NCBI GenBank assembly: GCA_035477015.1 | Contig: DATILB010000130.1 | Span: 1-8,837, forward strand | Length of the DNA stretch: 8,837 bases | Reading direction: 5' to 3' | Origin: SSC3 sp035477015 | GTDB lineage: Bacteria; Actinomycetota; Actinomycetes; Propionibacteriales; Nocardioidaceae | In this document: piece after piece, positions 5,031 through 8,837 of the stretch | Numbering within the stretch: the stretch's first letter is position 1 | How the letters are laid out: each line of letters starts with the position of its first letter | The notes under the pieces: generated by a model | What the model was told of the DNA's origin: nothing | Databases searched by the model: none | What the model saw: only the letters and a program-made list of their open reading frames with translations | Translations under genes and position numbers: made by a program

Positions 5031-6148
5031 AGCTTCTCGACCACGTACTCGATGCAGGCCGTCAGCGCCTCGACGTCAGCCGGGTCGACCGCCGGGAACA
5101 TCGCCACGCGGAGCTGGTTGCGGCCGAGCTTGCGGTAAGGGTCGGTGTCGACGATCCCGTTGGCACGCAGCGTCTTGGCGATCGACCCCGCGTCGATGGA
5201 GTCGTCGAAGTCGATGGTGCCGATGACGAGCGACCGCTCGTCGGCGTTGGCGACGTACGGCGAGGTGTACGACGTCTTCTCGGCCCACTGGTACAGGCGG
5301 TCGGAACTGTCGGTCGTGCGGCCGACGGCGAACTCCAGGCCGCCCTGGCTGTTCAGCCACTCGAGCTGCTCGGCGAAGAGGAACAGGGTCGACAGCGCCG
5401 GGGTGTTGTACGTCTGGTTCAGCAGCGAGTTGTCAATCGCCGTCACGAGGTCGAAGAAGGCGGGGATGAACCTGCCCGACGCCTGGATCGCGCGCGCGCG
5501 CTCGAGCGCTGCCGGGGACATGACCGCGATCCACAGCCCACCGTCGGCGGCGAAGTTCTTCTGCGGGGCGAAGTAGTAGGCGTCGACCTGGCTGATGTCG
5601 ACAGGAAGGCCGCCGGCACCGGACGTAGCGTCGACGAGTACGAGGGCGCCCTCGTCAGCACCCTCGACGCGTTGCACGGGTGCCATGACGCCGGTCGACG
5701 TCTCGTTGTGCGCCCAGGCGTAGACGTCCACTCCGGCCTCGGCCTGAGGGGAGGGACGCGTGCCGGTCTCGCTCTTGATGACGCTCGGGTCGGCCAGCCA
5801 CGGGGCGGCCTTCGCGGCGGTGGCGAACTTCGAGGAGAACTCGCCGAACGACAGGTGCTGGCTCTTCTCCTGGATCAGGCCGAACGTGGCGATGTCCCAA
5901 AAGGCGGTCGCGCCGCCGTTGCCCAGGACGACCTCGTAGCCGTCCGGCAGCGAGAAGAGGCTGCTCACCCCGTCACGCACCTTGCCGACCAGGTTCTTGA
6001 CCGGGGCTTGGCGGTGCGAGGTGCCGAGCAGGGACGTGCCGGTGGCCGCGAGCGCGTTCAGCGCATCGACGCGCACCTTCGACGGGCCGGCACCGAAACG
6101 GCCGTCGGCAGGCTTGAGCGAATCAGGGATGGTGATCGCGTCGGTCAC
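5027..6148 (-). CDS. serC: Phosphoserine aminotransferase
   Basis: A cytoplasmic PLP enzyme that transfers the amino group of glutamate to 3-phosphohydroxypyruvate, giving O-phosphoserine (serine pathway); the same enzyme type also serves 4-phosphohydroxythreonine formation in vitamin B6 synthesis. The 373-residue length and the opening LKPADGRFGAGPSKVR match the mycobacterial-type SerC. Visible marks: LLGTSHRQAPVKNLV (40-54), GNGGATAFWD (76-85), HNETSTGVMAPV (147-158), the PLP-ring aspartate in VDATSGAGG (172-180), and the Schiff-base lysine K197 in YFAPQKNFAADGG, followed by NQTYNTPA. The C-terminal domain ends LRVAMFPAVDPADVEALT. The start is GTG at 6148, with GAGG about nine bases upstream on the minus strand. 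It is convergent with the propeller gene and their stops overlap (CTAA, 5027-5030), so no separate terminator fits between them. Nearby genes are not serine genes, which is common for stand-alone actinobacterial serC. I could not pick a convincing promoter. Confidence 0.97.
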   Translation of the reverse strand: MTDAITIPDSLKPADGRFGAGPSKVRVDALNALAATGTSLLGTSHRQAPVKNLVGKVRDGVSSLFSLPDGYEVVLGNGGATAFWDIATFGLIQEKSQHLSFGEFSSKFATAAKAAPWLADPSVIKSETGTRPSPQAEAGVDVYAWAHNETSTGVMAPVQRVEGADEGALVLVDATSGAGGLPVDISQVDAYYFAPQKNFAADGGLWIAVMSPAALERARAIQASGRFIPAFFDLVTAIDNSLLNQTYNTPALSTLFLFAEQLEWLNSQGGLEFAVGRTTDSSDRLYQWAEKTSYTSPYVANADERSLVIGTIDFDDSIDAGSIAKTLRANGIVDTDPYRKLGRNQLRVAMFPAVDPADVEALTACIEYVVEKL

Positions 6149-6183
6149 GACGAGTACCTCGTGGATGTGTCGATGGGGGTGAC

Positions 6184-6213
6184 CTGACTGCTTTGTCAGC
6201 GAGCCACTATTCT
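6184..6213 (+). promoter_or_regulatory. Candidate promoter for the zinc-ribbon gene, with repeats
   Basis: In the 111-base divergent gap, TATTCT (6208-6213, TAnnnT) is preceded 18 bases upstream by CTGACT (6184-6189, four of six to TTGACA). A start near 6220 would give a leader of about 40 bases with the AGGGGAG ribosome site. The same span holds an inverted repeat CTGAC-TGCTTT-GTCAG (6184-6199) and a second TGTCA (6213-6217) 19 bases after the first (6194-6198), about two helical turns. These could be regulator sites controlling this gene and serC together. The match is moderate. Confidence 0.4.
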
Positions 6214-6247
6214 GTCATCCGATCTCGGGGCCACTGCAATCGGGCAA

Positions 6248-6254
6248 AGGGGAG
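6248..6254 (+). promoter_or_regulatory. Ribosome binding site deciding the TTG 6260 start
   Basis: AGGGGAG is followed by five bases and then TTG at 6260-6262. It is the best ribosome site in the area and supports the rare TTG start of the small membrane protein. Confidence 0.75.
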
Positions 6255-6259
6255 CTTGG

Positions 6260-6550
6260 TTGAGAGAGAAGAATGGCCTCTACTTCATGGGGCTGCTTGC
6301 CTTGCTGACCGGTTCGCTCCTGGGAGTGGCCGGCGTGTTCGGGCTGCTCAAGGGCAGTGCGACCCGCAGCATCGGCGGCACCTACGCCTTCGTGCTCTTC
6401 ATGGGCGGCGTGGTCTTCGTGATGGGGCTGGCGTTCCTCGGCCGCGGCCATGTCGAGCCCGTGCTTCGGTTCTGCAACCGTTGCGGCGAGATCGTCCCAG
6501 AGGTCGCCGTGGCCTGCCCCGAATGCGGGCACGACCTGCCGGCCTTCTGA
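6260..6550 (+). CDS. Two-helix membrane protein with C-terminal zinc ribbon
   Basis: A 96-residue protein with two hydrophobic helices (about 7-30, GLYFMGLLALLTGSLLGVAG; about 38-60, TYAFVLFMGGVVFVMGLAFL) and a cytosolic-looking tail with two CxxC knuckles: C72-x2-C75 in FCNRCGEIVP and C86-x2-C89 in CPECGHDL. This is a short-spaced zinc-ribbon (rubredoxin-like knuckle), as found in many small bacterial membrane proteins of unknown role. The order suggests a helical hairpin with both ends inside, holding a metal-bound module at the membrane, perhaps to contact a protein or nucleic acid partner. The TTG start is supported by AGGGGAG five bases upstream. The GNAT gene begins one base after the TGA stop (6548-6550), so the two are almost surely co-translated. 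I know no named family for this architecture. Confidence 0.8.
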   Translation: MREKNGLYFMGLLALLTGSLLGVAGVFGLLKGSATRSIGGTYAFVLFMGGVVFVMGLAFLGRGHVEPVLRFCNRCGEIVPEVAVACPECGHDLPAF

Positions 6551-6551
6551 C

Positions 6552-7031
6552 GTGCTCGACCTGCGCCAGGTCGGCTTCGCGCATCCCGATGCCGCACTGC
6601 TCATCGCGGAGGTTCAGGCGGAGTACGTCGTGCGCTACGGCTCGCCCGACCAGACACCGATCGACCCGACGGTCTTCGACGCACCCGCGGGGGCGTTCTA
6701 CGTCGGCTACCTGGACTCCGTTCCGGTGGCCACGGGCGGCTGGCGGTTCCGCCCGGACGTGACCGCGCTCGGCGGGTCTGTCGCCGCCGAGATCAAGCGC
6801 ATGTACGTCGCGCCCGCTGCACGGCGTACCGGGCTCGCGCGGGTGGTGTTGGCCCACCTGGAGAGCACTGCGCTCGAGGCGGGCGCCGACGTCATGGTGC
6901 TGGAGACCGGGCTGCGGCAGCCCGAGGCGATCGACCTGTATCTCTCGTGCGGATATGAGCCGATTGAGGGATTTGGCTACTACAAGGACTACCCGAACGT
7001 GCGGTACTACGGGAGACGACTCTCGACATAG
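6552..7031 (+). CDS. GNAT-family N-acetyltransferase
   Basis: A 159-residue single-domain acetyltransferase of the GCN5 fold that would transfer acetyl from acetyl-CoA to an amine. The core motif A is IKRMYVAPAARRTGLARVVL (81-100): a beta-strand, then the pyrophosphate loop R91-R-T-G94-L-A96 (R/Q-x-x-G-x-G/A), then the helix. Motif B follows as VLETGLRQPEAIDLYLSCGY (116-135), with the usual Y in LYLSCGY. The protein ends in YYKDYPNVRYYGRRL, a terminus common among small actinobacterial GNATs. The GTG at 6552 is used because it follows the upstream stop by one base and gives a normal family length; a GTG or ATG farther upstream would run into the zinc-ribbon gene in another frame. No strong ribosome site is present, fitting coupled translation. 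The substrate (small amine, antibiotic, protein) is unknown. Confidence 0.88.
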   Translation: MLDLRQVGFAHPDAALLIAEVQAEYVVRYGSPDQTPIDPTVFDAPAGAFYVGYLDSVPVATGGWRFRPDVTALGGSVAAEIKRMYVAPAARRTGLARVVLAHLESTALEAGADVMVLETGLRQPEAIDLYLSCGYEPIEGFGYYKDYPNVRYYGRRLST

Positions 7032-7075
7032 CCTCGAAGAGTCTCGCGGGGTGGCGCAGACACGGGAGGCAGCAC

Positions 7076-8837
7076 ATGGCTGGCCAGAAATCCATAGAGC
7101 GCTCTGCCCGCACGGCACCGGGGCGGGTGCTGCTCGTCGCCGCGTTCGGGGCGTTCCTCGCCTTCCTCGACGCCACGGTCGTCAACGTGGCCTTCCCCGA
7201 CATCCGGGAGAGCTTCCCGGAAGCGTCGGTCGGAGACCTGTCCTGGGTGCTCAACGCCTACAACATCGTCTTCGCAGCGTTCCTGGTCGTCTTCGGCCGG
7301 ATCACCGATCTGCTCGGCCGGCGCCGGATGTTCTCGCTCGGCACCCTCGTCTTCACGATGGCCTCGGTCCTCTGCGCCCTCGCGCCATCGCTGGAGCTGC
7401 TGGTGGCCGCCCGGGTGCTCCAAGCGCTCGGGGCTGCACTGCTGGTCCCGGCCTCGCTCGCCGTAGTCATCGAGGCCTTCCCGACCGAGAGGCGCAGTCA
7501 CGCCGTCGGCCTGTGGGGTGCTTCGGCTGCGGTCGCGGCCGGCCTCGGGCCTCCGGTCGGTGGCGCGCTGGTCGAGATCGGCGGCTGGCGGCTGGCCTTC
7601 CTGATCAACCTGCCGATCGGCATCGCCGCAATCATGACCATCCGCGGCAACCTCGTCGAGAGCCGCGCCCCCGGGCGGCGCAAGCTGCCCGACCTCCGCG
7701 GTGCGCTCCTGCTCGCGGCTGGGCTTAGCGCTCTCACCACGGCGATCATCCAAGGCCCTGAGTGGGGCTGGGCCAGCCCCGGCGTGCTGCTATGCGAAGT
7801 CCTGGCGCTCGCTCTCATCGGCGGATTCGCCGCCAGCTCGTTGAACCACCCGCAGCCGATGCTTGATCCGGGACTGCTGGTGCTGCGCCCGTTCACGATG
7901 GGCAACCTGGCGACAATCGTGGCCGGCATGGGCTTCTACGCCTACATGCTGACCAACATCCTGTGGCTGCAGTACGTGTGGGGCTACAACATCCTGCAGG
8001 CTGGCGCGGCGCTCGTGCCGGGCGCTGTCGTCGCTGCCATCGTCGCCGGAGCGCTCGGTGAGGTGGCGCAGAAGCACGGCTACCGGCGGATCATCGTGCC
8101 GGGCGCGCTCGTCTGGTGCGCTGCGTATGTCTGGTACGCCCAAGTCGTCGGCCCGGACCCCGCCTTCCTCACTGAGTGGCTGCCAGGTCAGATCCTCAGT
8201 GGCATCGGCGTCGGCGCCACACTGCCACTTCTCGCGAGTGCGGCTCTGACCTCGGTCCCGGGCGGTCGCTACGCCACGGCCTCCGCGGTGCTGTCGAGCG
8301 CTCGTCAGCTCGGTGGCGTCCTCGGCATCTCGATCCTCGTCGTCATCATCGGCACGCCCACAGCGGCCAACGCCGAGGCGGTGCTGCGGGACGGCTGGGT
8401 CTTCTGTGCGGCTTGCTTCGCCCTGGTGGCTGTGGGCGGACTCCTCCTCGGCCGCATCAAGGAGCACGACACCGTCGCTGAACCTGCCGGGCGGAGTGGG
8501 CAGATGCTCATCCCCGAGCAACGCGGGACCGACAACGCTGAGCTGCTCACTCCCGACCAACGTCCGGACTCGTGCCTGTCCCGCCTGCCCGCGGAGGTGC
8601 GAGCGGAGTTCGAGGCCGCCGGCACCACCCGCGTGCTGCAGGGTGGCGAGTGGCTCTTCCGCGAGGGGGACGCTGCTCACTCGATGTACCTCGTGACGAG
8701 TGGCCGCCTAGAGGTCGTGGTCGGCGGTCGCGTCGTACGCGAGCTCGGCGCCGGCGCCGTACTCGGCGAGCTCGCACTGCTCACCGACGGGCAGCCGCGC
8801 TCCGCCTCGGTGCGTGCGCGCCGCGACTCGGAGCTGG
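7076..8837 (+). CDS. DHA2-type MFS transporter fused to a cyclic-nucleotide-binding domain, partial
   Basis: Open from ATG 7076 to the window end: 587 residues without a stop. GGGAGG at 7064-7069, six bases before the ATG, supports the start. Residues about 17-465 are a DHA2 drug:H+ antiporter-type transporter (14 helices usual): motif D1 LDATVVNVAFP (31-41), motif A G74-R-I-T-D78-L-L-G-R-R-R84, and motif C AAGLGPPVGG (154-163). After a hydrophilic linker (about 466-500), a cyclic-nucleotide-binding domain starts at LSRLPAEVRAEFE. It continues through LFREGDAAHSMYLVTSGRLEVVV, and its phosphate-binding cassette is G564-E565-L-A-L-L-T-D-G-Q-P-R575-S576-A. E565 and R575 are the residues that hold the ribose and phosphate in CRP-type domains, so ligand binding is plausible. 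From memory, mycobacterial Rv3239c and Rv3728 have MFS, CNB and then a patatin/NTE-like lipase; the same third domain is expected past the edge but not seen. The 44-base upstream gap has no clear terminator; a TAGCCT at 7029-7034 is a weak -10 candidate. Confidence 0.9.
   Translation, partial: MAGQKSIERSARTAPGRVLLVAAFGAFLAFLDATVVNVAFPDIRESFPEASVGDLSWVLNAYNIVFAAFLVVFGRITDLLGRRRMFSLGTLVFTMASVLCALAPSLELLVAARVLQALGAALLVPASLAVVIEAFPTERRSHAVGLWGASAAVAAGLGPPVGGALVEIGGWRLAFLINLPIGIAAIMTIRGNLVESRAPGRRKLPDLRGALLLAAGLSALTTAIIQGPEWGWASPGVLLCEVLALALIGGFAASSLNHPQPMLDPGLLVLRPFTMGNLATIVAGMGFYAYMLTNILWLQYVWGYNILQAGAALVPGAVVAAIVAGALGEVAQKHGYRRIIVPGALVWCAAYVWYAQVVGPDPAFLTEWLPGQILSGIGVGATLPLLASAALTSVPGGRYATASAVLSSARQLGGVLGISILVVIIGTPTAANAEAVLRDGWVFCAACFALVAVGGLLLGRIKEHDTVAEPAGRSGQMLIPEQRGTDNAELLTPDQRPDSCLSRLPAEVRAEFEAAGTTRVLQGGEWLFREGDAAHSMYLVTSGRLEVVVGGRVVRELGAGAVLGELALLTDGQPRSASVRARRDSEL

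Noticed and set aside
4976..6187. 403-residue plus-strand open frame antisense to serC
   Set aside because: It mirrors the serC coding strand, is full of Arg, Gly and Val with no recognisable fold, and serC is certain. Long antisense frames are normal in GC-rich DNA.
7790..8680. 296-residue minus-strand frame and 257-residue plus-strand frame (6955-7728)
   Set aside because: Both lie over the MFS-CNB gene, whose frame shows ordered family motifs from 7076 to the window end.
1..8837. Mobile element, defence island, CRISPR array or biosynthetic gene cluster
   Set aside because: No transposase, integrase, repeat array, nuclease pair or assembly-line enzyme is visible; gene content is housekeeping, transport and small unknowns.

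Overview
The window is GC-rich DNA with many GTG and TTG starts, tightly packed genes, TAnnnT-type -10 elements and a mycobacterial-type SerC. This points to the chromosome of a high-GC actinobacterium, plausibly a Nocardioidaceae-like organism; the genus is an inference. I see no tRNA, rRNA, CRISPR array, transposase, integrase or att site, and base composition looks uniform. No gene-free stretch reaches 300 bases; the longest is the 111-base gap between serC and its divergent neighbour.

Left block (1-2090, plus strand): the 3' part of a MarR-family repressor overlaps by four bases the TTG start of a DHA3/EntS-like MFS exporter, a classic regulator-efflux pair. The tail of the exporter gene contains a probable leaderless promoter for a small secreted protein. 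That protein's gene runs convergently into a minus-strand gene encoding a protein of two tandem ABM-like (dimeric alpha-beta barrel) units.

Middle block (2715-5030): the divergent intergenic region holds a good minus-strand promoter whose spacer is filled by a perfect 7-bp inverted repeat. On the plus strand follow a 29-residue membrane mini-protein, a methyltransferase of the METTL25/Methyltransf_32 type, and a membrane-anchored propeller-like protein, all overlapping or closely spaced as one operon. The last stop overlaps the stop of convergent serC.

Right block (5027-8837): serC (serine and vitamin B6 synthesis) lies on the minus strand. Divergent from it is a small two-helix membrane protein with a C-terminal zinc ribbon, coupled to a GNAT acetyltransferase. 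The window ends inside a large gene encoding a DHA2-type MFS transporter fused to a cyclic-nucleotide-binding (CNB) domain. Its layout matches, from memory, the mycobacterial Rv3239c/Rv3728 proteins, which continue into a patatin-like phospholipase; here that part would lie past the window edge. This fusion is the most interesting object in the window. I do not see a defence island or a biosynthetic cluster.
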